Positions 1-8,353 of a stretch of DNA of 56,006 nt are shown here, in pieces. The DNA is taken from the NCBI RefSeq assembly GCF_937884665.1, contig NZ_CAKZYF010000161.1, forward strand, positions 1 through 56,006, read 5' to 3'. This DNA is from an uncultured Allomuricauda sp. Lineage in GTDB: Bacteria; Bacteroidota; Bacteroidia; Flavobacteriales; Flavobacteriaceae. Both the position numbers and the translations under genes were made by a program. Position 1 is the stretch's first letter. Every line of letters begins with the position of its first letter. The notes below the pieces were generated by a model that was not told the DNA's origin, ran no database searches, and saw only the letters and a list, made by a program, of their open reading frames with translations.

Positions 1-514
1 ATAATTCCACACTGGCTTGAATAGGTGTTTTGGGACCTAATGCGTTTCCGTCGCCCAAATATCCATAGGCCTGCAGAGAAGGAAAGATAAAGTTTATCCT
101 TTCGTTTATTTTGAGCAATTTAACTGCGTTCTGAAGTCCCGGAAACAGTTGTTCCTTATCTACGGTATATGAAATGGGACCTATATCTTGTTTGTTGTAC
201 AGTATTTTATCTTCCAAGGTTCTGACATTGTACGAGAATAGGATTTGGTCGTTTGTTTTTGGGGTATATTGGGCGGTATCATTTTTGAGCTCGTAGTAGT
301 ACCAAAATCCGTTTGGATCGCTAACATACTCATGAAGGGTATCCTTGGCAATGATATCTTTTATTACTTTCTCTTCTTCGGCCAATAGAAGCTTATTTCG
401 CGCTACAGATTGCTTAAAAAAACTACCGGATTTTACCTTGACCGGTTTACGGGGTTCAGGTCCCTTGCATCCGGACAAAAGGAAGATAAAGCACAAAATA
501 CATCCAATTCTCAT
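1..514 (-). CDS. gldI: GldI, FKBP-type peptidyl-prolyl isomerase lipoprotein (C-terminus cut off by window edge)
   Basis: The reverse-strand frame starts at the ATG at 514-512 and stays open to the window edge, giving about 171 residues. It begins with a lipoprotein signal ending LLSGC, so it is expected to be anchored on the periplasmic side. The visible part holds the FKBP region with FSYNVRTLEDK, the segment LFPGLQNAVKLLK and the conserved YGYLGDG loop. GldI is a prolyl isomerase-like lipoprotein needed for Bacteroidota gliding and type IX secretion. Its start codon overlaps the stop codon of the upstream DHH phosphoesterase by four bases (ATGA), so the two are translationally coupled. The giant T9SS substrate at 42019 is a plausible client of the same machinery, but that link is inference. 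Confidence 0.88.
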   Translation of the reverse strand, partial: MRIGCILCFIFLLSGCKGPEPRKPVKVKSGSFFKQSVARNKLLLAEEEKVIKDIIAKDTLHEYVSDPNGFWYYYELKNDTAQYTPKTNDQILFSYNVRTLEDKILYNKQDIGPISYTVDKEQLFPGLQNAVKLLKINERINFIFPSLQAYGYLGDGNALGPKTPIQASVEL

Positions 515-1527
515 ACAGCTAATTGATTTTTATACAGGGTTAGTGCTGATTGAAATGCTGTCAAGGTTTCCTTCATTGAGGTATCGCTTCTTCCTCCTGC
601 AGCATTGGTATGTCCACCTCCGTTAAAATGTTTTCTTGCGAATTCGTTGACCGAAAAACTTCCAACCGATCGGAAAGAGATTTTGATAATGCCTTCTTCA
701 CGGTTTTCAATAAAAATGACCGCAAACACGATTCCCTCCAAAGTAAGTCCGTAATTGACAAAACCTTCGGTATCTCCTTTTTTGAAGTGATTGGCGTCCA
801 GTTCGCTTTGGGTCAGGGTGATAAACGCGGTCCGATATTCCTTTAGAATCACCATATTTTTCAAGGCCACCCCCAAAAGATGCAAGCGTGATGGTGAATT
901 TGTGTCAAAAACCCGACGATGAATCTCCATGTTTTCTGCCCCTCGGTCTATCAAATCGGCCACAATACGATGGGTTTTACTTGATGTGGAGCGGTATTTG
1001 AACGAACCTGTATCGGTCATAATACCGGTGTATAAATTAGTTGCCATAGATTTGGTGAGGGTTTTTGCATCTCCCAAATATTCGATGAAATTGTAGACCA
1101 TTTCGCAGGTAGAGCTCATTTCCACATCAGAATAGGTGACCTTGGCGTAGTCACTGGGCTGCTGGTGGTGGTCTATCATGATAAAATCAGCATTGCTCTC
1201 CCGGAGTGGCCCTTCCAATGCGCCCGTTCTGGAAAAATCATTAAAATCCAAGGTAAAGACCAAGGTGGCTTCTTCCAATATTCTTTTGCATTTTCCGGGT
1301 GCCTTTTCAAAATTTAGAATAACTTCATTACTTGGCATCCACTTTAGGAACTTTGGGTAATCATTTGGAGAAATAATTGAACATTTCTGCCCTTTGCCGG
1401 TTAGGTATAAATAAAGTGCCAAGGTAGAACCAACAGCATCTCCATCTGGGTTTTTGTGAGGTACAACGACAATATTTTGGGGTATGGAAAGAAGCGACCT
1501 AAGCGTCGATATGTCTTCTAAATTCAT
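511..1527 (-). CDS. DHH/DHHA1 phosphoesterase, NrnA-type oligoribonuclease/pAp phosphatase
   Basis: This is a 338-residue DHH-superfamily protein. Metal-binding motifs run in order: NPDGDAVGS near residue 27, TLDFND, IDHHQQ (the DHH signature) and GIMTDTG. The C-terminal DHHA1 substrate-binding motif GGGHTNAAGG follows. Members act in the cytoplasm on short RNA fragments (nanoRNA), pAp or cyclic-dinucleotide breakdown products using Mn2+; which one applies here cannot be told from sequence. I chose the ATG at 1527 (MNLEDI) over the upstream ATG at 1599, because the extra 24 residues are not family-like and lie in the intergenic region facing ndk. It is followed directly by gldI with a 4-base overlap. 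Confidence 0.85.
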   Translation of the reverse strand: MNLEDISTLRSLLSIPQNIVVVPHKNPDGDAVGSTLALYLYLTGKGQKCSIISPNDYPKFLKWMPSNEVILNFEKAPGKCKRILEEATLVFTLDFNDFSRTGALEGPLRESNADFIMIDHHQQPSDYAKVTYSDVEMSSTCEMVYNFIEYLGDAKTLTKSMATNLYTGIMTDTGSFKYRSTSSKTHRIVADLIDRGAENMEIHRRVFDTNSPSRLHLLGVALKNMVILKEYRTAFITLTQSELDANHFKKGDTEGFVNYGLTLEGIVFAVIFIENREEGIIKISFRSVGSFSVNEFARKHFNGGGHTNAAGGRSDTSMKETLTAFQSALTLYKNQLAV

Positions 1528-1746
1528 GCGGTCAAAGATACAATAATATACTATAGAGGTAACCCAGAGTGCTCTATTTTTGTATTTCAACGGTAACATT
1601 CACAATCCGGTTTTCATTCTTTTCGGAACGTTCCCGTTGTCCTTTTGTTGGTTGAAAGCGGTAAGATTTTTCAGGTGTTGAAACAAGCATACTATCCCTT
1701 GTTCCTTGCAGGAAAAAGTGTATGTTTGCGCAAAATTTAGTAAATC
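1528..1746. promoter_or_regulatory. Divergent intergenic region between the DHH phosphoesterase and ndk, with an ndk promoter
   Basis: This gap of 219 bases separates two divergent genes. On the + strand TATGTTTG at 1721-1728 fits the Bacteroidota -7 box TAnnTTTG, and CTTG ending at 1701 is a reasonable -33 element with 19 bases between them. The expected transcription start lies about 10-15 bases before the ndk ATG at 1747. I do not see an equally good box for the leftward gene, and no hidden gene. The open frame on the reverse strand here runs into ndk and is spurious. Confidence 0.55.
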
Positions 1747-2166
1747 ATGATTGGAAACAGAACGTTCACCATGATAAAGCCCGATGCTGTTGAAAATGGT
1801 CATATTGGGGCAGTTTTAGAAAAAATAACCGGAGCCGGTTTTAAAATTGTGGCCATGAAATACACCCAATTGAGCAAAAGGGATGCCCAGGAATTTTACG
1901 CGATCCATAAAGAACGCCCGTTTTTTGGGGATCTGGTCGAATTCATGACCCGTGGTCCTATCGTTTCCGCAATTTTGGAAAAGGACAATGCTGTTGAGGA
2001 CTTTCGTGCCCTTATCGGTGCCACTAATCCCGAAGAAGCGGCCGAGGGTACCATCCGAAGACTATTTGCTTCCAGTATTGCGGAAAATGCAGTTCATGGT
2101 TCCGATAGTGATGAAAATGCTGTTATTGAAGGGGCATTTCACTTTTCAGGAAGGGAAATTTATTGA
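1747..2166 (+). CDS. ndk: Nucleoside-diphosphate kinase
   Basis: This 139-residue protein has the normal length for the family. It balances NTP and dNTP pools by moving the gamma-phosphate from ATP to other nucleoside diphosphates through a phosphohistidine. Visible marks are the N-terminal FTMIKPDAV segment and the active-site block ending NAVHGSDS, whose histidine is the phosphorylated residue. GATNP and EGTIRR form part of the nucleotide pocket. It is a single-gene unit with its own promoter, divergent from the DHH phosphoesterase-gldI pair. Confidence 0.97.
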   Translation: MIGNRTFTMIKPDAVENGHIGAVLEKITGAGFKIVAMKYTQLSKRDAQEFYAIHKERPFFGDLVEFMTRGPIVSAILEKDNAVEDFRALIGATNPEEAAEGTIRRLFASSIAENAVHGSDSDENAVIEGAFHFSGREIY

Positions 2167-2214
2167 ATACCCTTTTGACCGTAGCTAAAGAAAGCCGTTC
2201 TTGGGATGACGGAA

Positions 2215-2511
2215 TCATCTCAAAACCAGCTTTTTAATTAAATTTTGACCCAAGGCTTCGTTCAGCATCGCTATAATCTTAGTTTTTCCCAAACTTAATT
2301 CTTCCCGCAGTACTGAGGATGACAGGGAGACATATAACACTTCGTTCCGCAATTCGACTGCTGTAGTGTACCTGTTTACCCCGTTGCCCATGAGTTTTTC
2401 CCATGCCTTTCGTGCATCGACCTTATCCATGCCTTTTTGAAGCTTGTGTTCTTGGATAAACTCCTTTAGCGCTTCATTTAATACCAGATAGGAACTGTGT
2501 CTTTTTGCCAT
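2215..2511 (-). CDS. DUF721 (DciA-like) protein
   Basis: This small protein of 98 residues has the DUF721 layout: an N-terminal helical part (LVLNEALKEFIQEHKL) and a KH-like C-terminal half with VLYVSLSSSVLREELS. DUF721 includes DciA, the ancestral loader of the replicative helicase DnaB in bacteria lacking DnaC. Whether this copy loads helicase is inference. It is the last gene of the recF-lipoprotein-DUF721 unit: its start touches the stop codon of the lipoprotein gene (2512), which fits co-expression of replication and repair functions. Confidence 0.75.
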   Translation of the reverse strand: MAKRHSSYLVLNEALKEFIQEHKLQKGMDKVDARKAWEKLMGNGVNRYTTAVELRNEVLYVSLSSSVLREELSLGKTKIIAMLNEALGQNLIKKLVLR

Positions 2512-2934
2512 TTAAGGTTGGATTGAAATCGGTTCATACCGTTTGTAAAAATAGAGTATACCTTCCTCATTTTTCGTGGTGAAGGAAACAGAGTCCAAGG
2601 ATACAAGTTGTTCTTGCCATTCACTCAGATCGTTTTTATAGTAAAAAACGTAGGTTTCTTCTTTTTTTAAAAGCTGAAAGGATTCATCGTTTTCAGAGAC
2701 CATATAAGTGCCATTTATTCTCGGTTGTACTTTTTTGCGAAACCCTTTCTTGCCTTTCAGTAAAATAAAATCCAAACTGTTGCTGGCTTTGTAGGCTTTT
2801 GAGTCTCCACCGGGAAACTCAACTTTTTGTATTTCCCAATACCCATTCAGCAAAGGGAGCTGCCGTTCTTCTATCGTTTTATCGGCACAACCCAGAAACA
2901 AAAAAAATAGGATAACGCAGCACAAGCCCTTCAT
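2512..2934 (-). CDS. Small lipocalin-like lipoprotein
   Basis: This 140-residue protein starts with a lipoprotein signal peptide (hydrophobic stretch then LFLGC), so it should be a lipid-anchored envelope protein. The rest resembles the lipocalin-like lipoproteins common in Flavobacteriia: a GYWEIQKVEF first strand, a GTYMVSEND strand and alternating polar and hydrophobic strands to the end. No catalytic motif is visible and the ligand is unknown. It lies one base after the recF stop and directly before the DUF721 gene, in an operon whose neighbours are DNA-metabolism genes. Confidence 0.6.
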   Translation of the reverse strand: MKGLCCVILFFLFLGCADKTIEERQLPLLNGYWEIQKVEFPGGDSKAYKASNSLDFILLKGKKGFRKKVQPRINGTYMVSENDESFQLLKKEETYVFYYKNDLSEWQEQLVSLDSVSFTTKNEEGILYFYKRYEPISIQP

Positions 2935-2935
2935 G

Positions 2936-4018
2936 CTACAAGGTAAAGATTTTATAGCTCTGGCGAATGCTTTTCACCACCTTTTCCGTCCTATCTGCAT
3001 GGGTGTCACTTATGAACAATTGCCCAAAGCTATCATTATTGACCAAAGCTACGATTTGACCGACCCGGGTCTCATCCAACTTATCAAAAATATCATCCAA
3101 GAGCAAGATGGGTGTGGTTCCTGCCTGTTCTTTTATGAAGTGGAACTGTGCCAGTTTTAGGGCAATCAAAAAAGACTTCTGTTGCCCTTGGCTTCCAAAT
3201 TTTTTTATGGGGTGCCCCTCAATGGTGAAATTTAAATCATCCTTGTGGATACCTACACTTGTATATTGTAGCGCCCTGTCTTTTTCGAGGGAGTTTTTTA
3301 GCAGTAGTTCCAGAGGTTGATCCGCTAATCGACTTTCATAGGTAAGGGCAATTTTTTCTTTGCTCTTATTCGAAATATGCAAATACTGTTCATGAAAAAT
3401 TGGGGTGAACGCTTGGGTAAATGCAATTCTTTTTTCAAAAATGGCCTTTCCCAACGAATGAAGCTGTTGGTCATAAATGTCCAGGGCGTCAACATCAAAG
3501 GTATGGTTGGCGGTAAAATACTTCAACAGTGAGTTTCTCTGGGCCAGTACCTTATTGTACTTGATCAGCGTTTGGAGATATACTTTATCGGACTGGGAAA
3601 TAACACCGTCCATGAATTTGCGCCGGGTTTCACTTCCCTCAATAATCAAATCCCGATCAGCGGGAGAAATAATGACCAAGGGTAGAAAGCCAATATGCTC
3701 GGAAAACTTTTCATATGCCTTTCCATTTCTTTTGATTACCTTCTTGAGTCCCCTTTTAAAACTGCAGATTATTTTTTCAGTTTTACCTTCCTTCTCAAAT
3801 TCCCCTTCGACCAAAAAAAAGTCAGCATCATACTTGATGTTCTGGGTGGAAACTGGATTAAAATAACTTTTCCCGAAAGAAAGATGGTAAATGGCATCCA
3901 AAATGTTGGTTTTACCCACACCATTATCTCCTACTAAACAATTGATTACTGCATCGAAATCAAGGGTAATCGAATCAAAGTTTTTATAATTGACTAAGGA
4001 TAAGTGTTTTAAAAACAT
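2936..4018 (-). CDS. recF: DNA replication and repair protein RecF
   Basis: This is an SMC-like ATPase that helps RecOR load RecA at single-strand gaps. The Walker A motif GDNGVGKTN lies near residue 30, and the ABC-type signature GSQGQQKS and Walker [12 protein letters not shown] are near the C-terminus. The length is about 360 residues, normal for RecF. I chose the ATG at 4018 (MFLKHLSL, the usual RecF N-terminus) over the upstream ATG at 4054. It heads an operon with the lipoprotein and DUF721 genes and is divergent from the TPR gene at 4146. Confidence 0.95.
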   Translation of the reverse strand: MFLKHLSLVNYKNFDSITLDFDAVINCLVGDNGVGKTNILDAIYHLSFGKSYFNPVSTQNIKYDADFFLVEGEFEKEGKTEKIICSFKRGLKKVIKRNGKAYEKFSEHIGFLPLVIISPADRDLIIEGSETRRKFMDGVISQSDKVYLQTLIKYNKVLAQRNSLLKYFTANHTFDVDALDIYDQQLHSLGKAIFEKRIAFTQAFTPIFHEQYLHISNKSKEKIALTYESRLADQPLELLLKNSLEKDRALQYTSVGIHKDDLNFTIEGHPIKKFGSQGQQKSFLIALKLAQFHFIKEQAGTTPILLLDDIFDKLDETRVGQIVALVNNDSFGQLFISDTHADRTEKVVKSIRQSYKIFTL

Positions 4019-4117
4019 AGTTATGTATGCCTGCCCACGACGTGCTTTAGGCAATATGGCGGATTAAAGTTTCCAAAAATAACGAATAAATTGCCTTTCG
4101 ATTTTAGATAAAAACTT

Positions 4118-4125
4118 TATTTTTG
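4118..4125 (+). promoter_or_regulatory. -7 box for the TPR-ribH operon
   Basis: TATTTTTG fits the Bacteroidota TAnnTTTG element and lies 20 bases before the ATG at 4146. A TTTC at 4096-4099 is a weak -33 partner with an 18-base spacer. It is the only good match in the recF divergent intergenic region. Confidence 0.45.
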
Positions 4126-4145
4126 CGCGATTAATAAAGCAAAGT

Positions 4146-4907
4146 ATGGCTACATATAAAAAGCGTGGTTTTAAGCCAAAGAACAAGGCGGAAGAGGTCC
4201 GGGCAGATGAAGAAAACAGCACGACCGCCGAGGTTTTTAGCACGTTGGATGAAAGTGCATCAAAAACGGAAGCATGGGTTCAAAAGAACCAAAGCTATAT
4301 TTTAGGGACTATTGGGATTATTGCTTTGGCAGTCCTAGGTTATCTGGCCTATAATGAGTTTATACAAAAGCCCAAAGAAGCTTCTGCCGCCAACGAATTG
4401 TTTTATCCCCAACAATATTTTGATCAGGCATTGGCCAACGAAACTGAGCGGGATTCCTTGTTTGGCTTGGCTTTAAGTGGCGCTGAAGGAAAATATGGGT
4501 TTTTGGATATTATGGAAGAATATAAGGGGACCAAAGCAGCGAATTTGGCGAAATACTCTGCCGGTATGACCTACCTAAATTTGCAGCAGTACCAAGACGC
4601 GATTTCCTACCTGGAAGATTTTTCTTCAGACGATGCCATTTTAGGTGCTATGGCCAAAGGAGGTATTGGAGATGCGTTTGCGCAATTAAATCAGCCGGAG
4701 GAAGCGTTGGAGTATTATGAAAAAGCATTTGCCCATAATGTGAATGATTACACAACACCGCGTTTTTTATATAAGGCGGGCGTAACTGCTTTAAATCTTC
4801 AACAAAAGACCAAGGCCCTTGGTTACTTCCAAAGGATAAAGGAGGAATTCTCAACATCCCAGGAAGCGAACAATATTGATGTTGTTATTGGTCTGTCGAA
4901 GAACTGA
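4146..4907 (+). CDS. Membrane-anchored tetratricopeptide repeat protein (YfgM-like topology)
   Basis: This 253-residue protein has a charged cytoplasmic N-terminus (about 1-50, rich in Lys and Glu) and a single membrane helix, YILGTIGIIALAVLGYLAY, near residues 51-70. A periplasmic region follows with TPR-type helical pairs, for example AGMTYLNLQQYQDAISYLED and IGDAFAQLNQPEEALEYYEKA. This is the arrangement of YfgM-type proteins that sit at the Sec translocon and of related Bacteroidota TPR proteins. No catalytic site is expected. It is followed six bases later by ribH on the same strand, so the two are probably co-transcribed. Confidence 0.72.
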   Translation: MATYKKRGFKPKNKAEEVRADEENSTTAEVFSTLDESASKTEAWVQKNQSYILGTIGIIALAVLGYLAYNEFIQKPKEASAANELFYPQQYFDQALANETERDSLFGLALSGAEGKYGFLDIMEEYKGTKAANLAKYSAGMTYLNLQQYQDAISYLEDFSSDDAILGAMAKGGIGDAFAQLNQPEEALEYYEKAFAHNVNDYTTPRFLYKAGVTALNLQQKTKALGYFQRIKEEFSTSQEANNIDVVIGLSKN

Positions 4908-4913
4908 TACGGG

Positions 4914-5396
4914 ATGGCCACAGAAAATAAAAATCTCTCCAACTATAATAAAGAAGAAATACCAGATGCGGCCCATTTACGATTTGGAATCGTGGTTTCT
5001 GAATGGAACGAGACAATAACTGAAGGCCTGTACTTAGGTGCTTTTAATGCTCTTTTAGATTGTGGTGCACAGAAAGAGAATATTTTACGATGGAATGTAC
5101 CCGGTAGTTTTGAGCTGACTTTTGGTGCAAAAAAGATGTTGGAGTCCCAGAACCTGGATGCAGTTATTGCCATAGGAAGTGTCATCCGGGGTGAAACCAG
5201 CCATTTTGATTTTGTGTGCAGTGCTGCGGCACAGGGAATCAAAGATTTAAACGTAGCTTATAAAATCCCGGTCATTTTTTGTGTGCTGACGGATGATACC
5301 TTGCAACAGGCCATGGATAGAAGTGGGGGCAAACATGGGAATAAGGGAACTGAAGCCGCAATAGCTGCCATAAAGATGGCTGTTTTAGGTCAGTAA
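4914..5396 (+). CDS. ribH: 6,7-dimethyl-8-ribityllumazine synthase
   Basis: Lumazine synthase condenses 5-amino-6-ribitylaminouracil with dihydroxybutanone phosphate in the penultimate step of riboflavin synthesis. The 160-residue length is typical. Family segments are FGIVVSEWNE near the N-terminus, VPGSFELTFGAKKM, AIGSVIRGETSHFDFV with the catalytic histidine, PVIFCVLTDDT, and GGKHGNKGTEAA at the end. The enzyme normally forms icosahedral 60-mers. The gene sits between a TPR membrane protein and a small membrane protein, on one strand. Confidence 0.97.
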   Translation: MATENKNLSNYNKEEIPDAAHLRFGIVVSEWNETITEGLYLGAFNALLDCGAQKENILRWNVPGSFELTFGAKKMLESQNLDAVIAIGSVIRGETSHFDFVCSAAAQGIKDLNVAYKIPVIFCVLTDDTLQQAMDRSGGKHGNKGTEAAIAAIKMAVLGQ

Positions 5397-5486
5397 TCCT
5401 CGGGCTTTGTTAACATTTTTTGGGATACGCCATTCAAGCGGTATTTTGATTTTAAGTAACTTTATCACTCTTTGAAAAGGACTTGA

Positions 5487-5771
5487 ATGCGTAATTTTCT
5501 GAAACTAAAAAAGAATCGCACCTATAACTATACTCCAAGATATTACAAGGGAGAAGGGAGTCCTTTTAAGATTGAACATAAACTTGATAAATATAGAAGT
5601 ACGGCCCATACCCAGCGAGGATTGAAGAACAAGATTTCGTGGGCGTTAGATGATTTAAAGAACGAAGGCGTTAAGAAATTAAAGATTCGTTTTGTGGTTA
5701 TATTGATCATATTGATTTTTATATTCCTCTTTATCATCGACTTTGATTTATCTATATTTCTAGATTCTTAA
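5487..5771 (+). CDS. Small single-pass membrane protein between ribH and mutL
   Basis: This 94-residue protein has a basic N-terminal two thirds with many Lys, Arg and Tyr (TYNYTPRYYKGEGS). One C-terminal membrane helix (VVILIILIFIFLFIIDF) follows and only a few residues remain after it. Homologues in this position in Flavobacteriia are sometimes labelled riboflavin synthase subunit beta. Nothing in the sequence supports that and I think it is a carry-over from the neighbouring ribH. The positive N-terminus and tail position of the helix suggest a tail-anchored protein facing the cytoplasm. Its stop overlaps the mutL start (TAATG at 5769-5773), so the two are coupled. Confidence 0.7.
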   Translation: MRNFLKLKKNRTYNYTPRYYKGEGSPFKIEHKLDKYRSTAHTQRGLKNKISWALDDLKNEGVKKLKIRFVVILIILIFIFLFIIDFDLSIFLDS

Positions 5772-7618
5772 TGGCCGATGTTATTAAACTTTTACCGGAC
5801 CATGTTGCCAATCAAATAGCAGCAGGGGAGGTGGTACAACGCCCTGCTTCAGTGGTAAAGGAACTACTGGAGAATGCCATTGATGCCGAAGCTACCTTGA
5901 TAAAACTCATAGTAAAGGACGGGGGGAAGACGCTGATACAAGTAGTGGACAACGGCAAGGGAATGAGCGGACCGGATGCGCGCCTTACATTTGAACGCCA
6001 TGCCACTTCCAAGATTTCAAGTGCCAGTGATTTGTTCAATCTTAGGACCAAAGGGTTCCGGGGGGAGGCGTTGGCCTCAATTGCGGCAATTGCCCACGTA
6101 GATATGCAGACACGTATATCCAATGAGGAACTGGGAACCCATATTAAAATTGAGGGTAGTAAGGTAATCTCCCAGGAAGTGGTCGCTACGCCTGTGGGTA
6201 CTTCAATTTCGGTAAAGAATTTATTTTTCAATATCCCGGCCCGGCGAAATTTTTTAAAATCGAACCAGGTGGAACTTCGCCACATCATGGATGAGTTTCA
6301 TCGTGTTGCCCTGGTTCATCCTAGCATAGCATTCCATTTGTTCAACAATGGCTCAGAGATTTTTAACCTTTCCCATACCGGACCTAGACAACGAATCACA
6401 CATGTTTTTGGCAGTAAAATGGAGGAGCGATTGGTTCCGGTTGATGAAGAAACCGATGTGGTGCGTATTTCAGGTTTTGTGACAAAACCCGAATTCGCGA
6501 AAAAGAGTAGGGGTGAGCAGTTTTTTTTTGCCAATGACCGTTTCATTAAAAGTCCCTATTTGCACCATGCCGTGGTAGCTGCCTTTGAAGGTTTGATAAA
6601 AACAGATACCTTACCAGGGTACTTTCTCCACCTGCAGGTCGACCCCAAAACGATAGATATCAATATTCATCCAACAAAAACGGAAGTAAAGTTTGACGAT
6701 GAACATACTCTATACGCCATTCTTCGCTCAACAATAAAACATAGTTTGGGTCAATTTAATGTGGCCCCTATCTTGGACTTTGAGCGCGACTCTAACTTGG
6801 ATACTCCCTATGCGTATCAAGGAAAAGAAGCCATCATCCCCAAAATAACGGTTGATGCATCTTTTAATCCCTTCGACTCCTCAGCATCTAAAAAGGCGGA
6901 GCCCCGTTTTTCCGGAAAGAAAAGTACAGAAGGTTGGGAGAATCTCTATAAAGGTCTGGAAAATTTGGATTCAGGCCCACCAGTTTCAAGTTATGAAATT
7001 GAATCCGATACCGAAATACAATCCTCCCTGTATTCCGAAAATGAATGGGTGCAAGAAAAAGGATTTACCTTTCAGTTACAACGAAAGTATCTGGTAAGCA
7101 CTGTTAAATCCGGTTTATTGGTGATTCATCAAAATAGGGCCCACGAGCGAGTGCTTTTCGAAAAGTTTTTGGGAGAAATAACTGTTGAAAAAGGACTGGG
7201 GCAACAACTATTGTTCCCCCTAGACGTCAGTTTTACACCTTCAGAAAGGACCCTCTTAAAGGAAATCCATGATAGTTTGGTAAATGTTGGATTTGTTTTT
7301 GAAAATCTGGAGCAAGAAACGGTAAAAGTGACAGCCGTACCGGCTATTCTTTCAGAAAGCAAGATTGGCATGGTCTTGGACCATTTAATCGCAGGATACA
7401 AAGAGGGATTAAGGGAAGATGTATTTTCCCAAGCAGAAATACTTGCGAAGGAGCTTGCTAAAAATTTGGCCATAAAGACTGGGGAAAGCTTGGATGAAGA
7501 TTCGCAAATGGCACTTGTCAATGACCTTTTTGCTTGTAAGGAACCAACTTTGAGCCCTACATTAAAGAAAACGTACACAATACTATATGAAAGTGACTTG
7601 GATAAAAGACTGTTATAA
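5771..7618 (+). CDS. mutL: DNA mismatch repair protein MutL
   Basis: MutL links mismatch recognition by MutS to strand removal. The GHKL ATPase motifs are clear: ELLENAIDAEA with the catalytic Glu near residue 33, VDNGKGM, TKGFRGEALASI and NLFFNIPARRNFLKS. A linker spans about 335-440, then the dimerisation domain. The C-terminal endonuclease motif DQHA(X)2E(X)4E is degenerate: residues 453-464 read HQNRAHERVLFE, so the Asp and the His are replaced. The late CPHGRP-like motif reads CKEPTLSP without its histidine. Metal-dependent nicking is therefore doubtful. The 615-residue length is normal, and it is coupled to both neighbours by TAATG junctions. Confidence 0.95.
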   Translation: MADVIKLLPDHVANQIAAGEVVQRPASVVKELLENAIDAEATLIKLIVKDGGKTLIQVVDNGKGMSGPDARLTFERHATSKISSASDLFNLRTKGFRGEALASIAAIAHVDMQTRISNEELGTHIKIEGSKVISQEVVATPVGTSISVKNLFFNIPARRNFLKSNQVELRHIMDEFHRVALVHPSIAFHLFNNGSEIFNLSHTGPRQRITHVFGSKMEERLVPVDEETDVVRISGFVTKPEFAKKSRGEQFFFANDRFIKSPYLHHAVVAAFEGLIKTDTLPGYFLHLQVDPKTIDINIHPTKTEVKFDDEHTLYAILRSTIKHSLGQFNVAPILDFERDSNLDTPYAYQGKEAIIPKITVDASFNPFDSSASKKAEPRFSGKKSTEGWENLYKGLENLDSGPPVSSYEIESDTEIQSSLYSENEWVQEKGFTFQLQRKYLVSTVKSGLLVIHQNRAHERVLFEKFLGEITVEKGLGQQLLFPLDVSFTPSERTLLKEIHDSLVNVGFVFENLEQETVKVTAVPAILSESKIGMVLDHLIAGYKEGLREDVFSQAEILAKELAKNLAIKTGESLDEDSQMALVNDLFACKEPTLSPTLKKTYTILYESDLDKRLL

Positions 7619-8352
7619 TGGGTAGACTTACGGATGCAGTAAAGCACCTCTTAATTGTTAATGTCATTTTATTTTTTGCTACCCAGTTGTACGGCGATAT
7701 GCTATACCAATGGCTGTCATTGTGGTTTCCAAAAAATACCAACTTTGGATGGTGGCAGGTAATAAGCCATATGTTCATGCATGGGAGTCTCATGCATATT
7801 ATATTCAATATGTATGCGCTTTGGGCTTTTGGAACTCCATTGGAGCGCGTATGGGGGAGAAATAAGTTTCTTTTCTTCTATTTTTCAGCTGGTTTAGGTT
7901 CTGCCTTATTGCATTCTGCCGTAAATTATTATATGTTTAACGAAGGAATGCAAACCTTGATCAATGCAGGAATGACTGAAGGTCAGGTTTTGGATATCAT
8001 TTCCAATGGGCAATATAGTCCAGATTGGTACAAATTAGGGTCGAGAAGCACCATCGATAATTTTCTGAGTGCTTACAATACTCCAGCAGTTGGTGCTTCA
8101 GGAGCTATATATGGTATTTTGGTCGCCTTTGCTTTTATGTATTCCGAAGCTAAATTGATGTTAATATTTTTGCCTGTACCCATAAAAGCAAAGTATTTTG
8201 TACCTCTGTTAATTGGTGCGGATTTGTTTTTTGGTATTGGAAATATAAATACGGGAGTTGCCCATTTTGCGCATATTGGAGGGGCTTTGATAGGATTTAT
8301 CATGATGTGGTATTGGAAGAAAAATCAGTTTAATCAAAACCGTTGGGATTAA
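7618..8352 (+). CDS. Rhomboid family intramembrane serine protease (first of two)
   Basis: This 244-residue polytopic membrane protein has about six hydrophobic helices. The rhomboid serine motif GASGAIYGI is near residue 160, and the catalytic histidine is in the AHFAHIGGALIG helix near the end. The L1 loop WR-type segment (LERVWGRNKF) and the HGSLMHIIFNM helix are also typical. It should cleave membrane-spanning helices of other proteins; its substrate is unknown. The start codon overlaps the mutL stop (TAATG), and a second rhomboid gene follows after one base, so they are co-translated. Confidence 0.9.
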   Translation: MGRLTDAVKHLLIVNVILFFATQLYGDMLYQWLSLWFPKNTNFGWWQVISHMFMHGSLMHIIFNMYALWAFGTPLERVWGRNKFLFFYFSAGLGSALLHSAVNYYMFNEGMQTLINAGMTEGQVLDIISNGQYSPDWYKLGSRSTIDNFLSAYNTPAVGASGAIYGILVAFAFMYSEAKLMLIFLPVPIKAKYFVPLLIGADLFFGIGNINTGVAHFAHIGGALIGFIMMWYWKKNQFNQNRWD

Positions 8353-8353
8353 A

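Noticed and set aside
1600..1803. A 67-codon reverse frame between the DHH phosphoesterase and ndk
   Set aside because: It overlaps the ndk promoter and the first ndk codons, and its sequence resembles nothing known to me.
5812..6288. A 158-codon reverse-strand frame inside mutL
   Set aside because: Antisense shadow of the conserved ATPase domain; Ser-rich composition without motifs.
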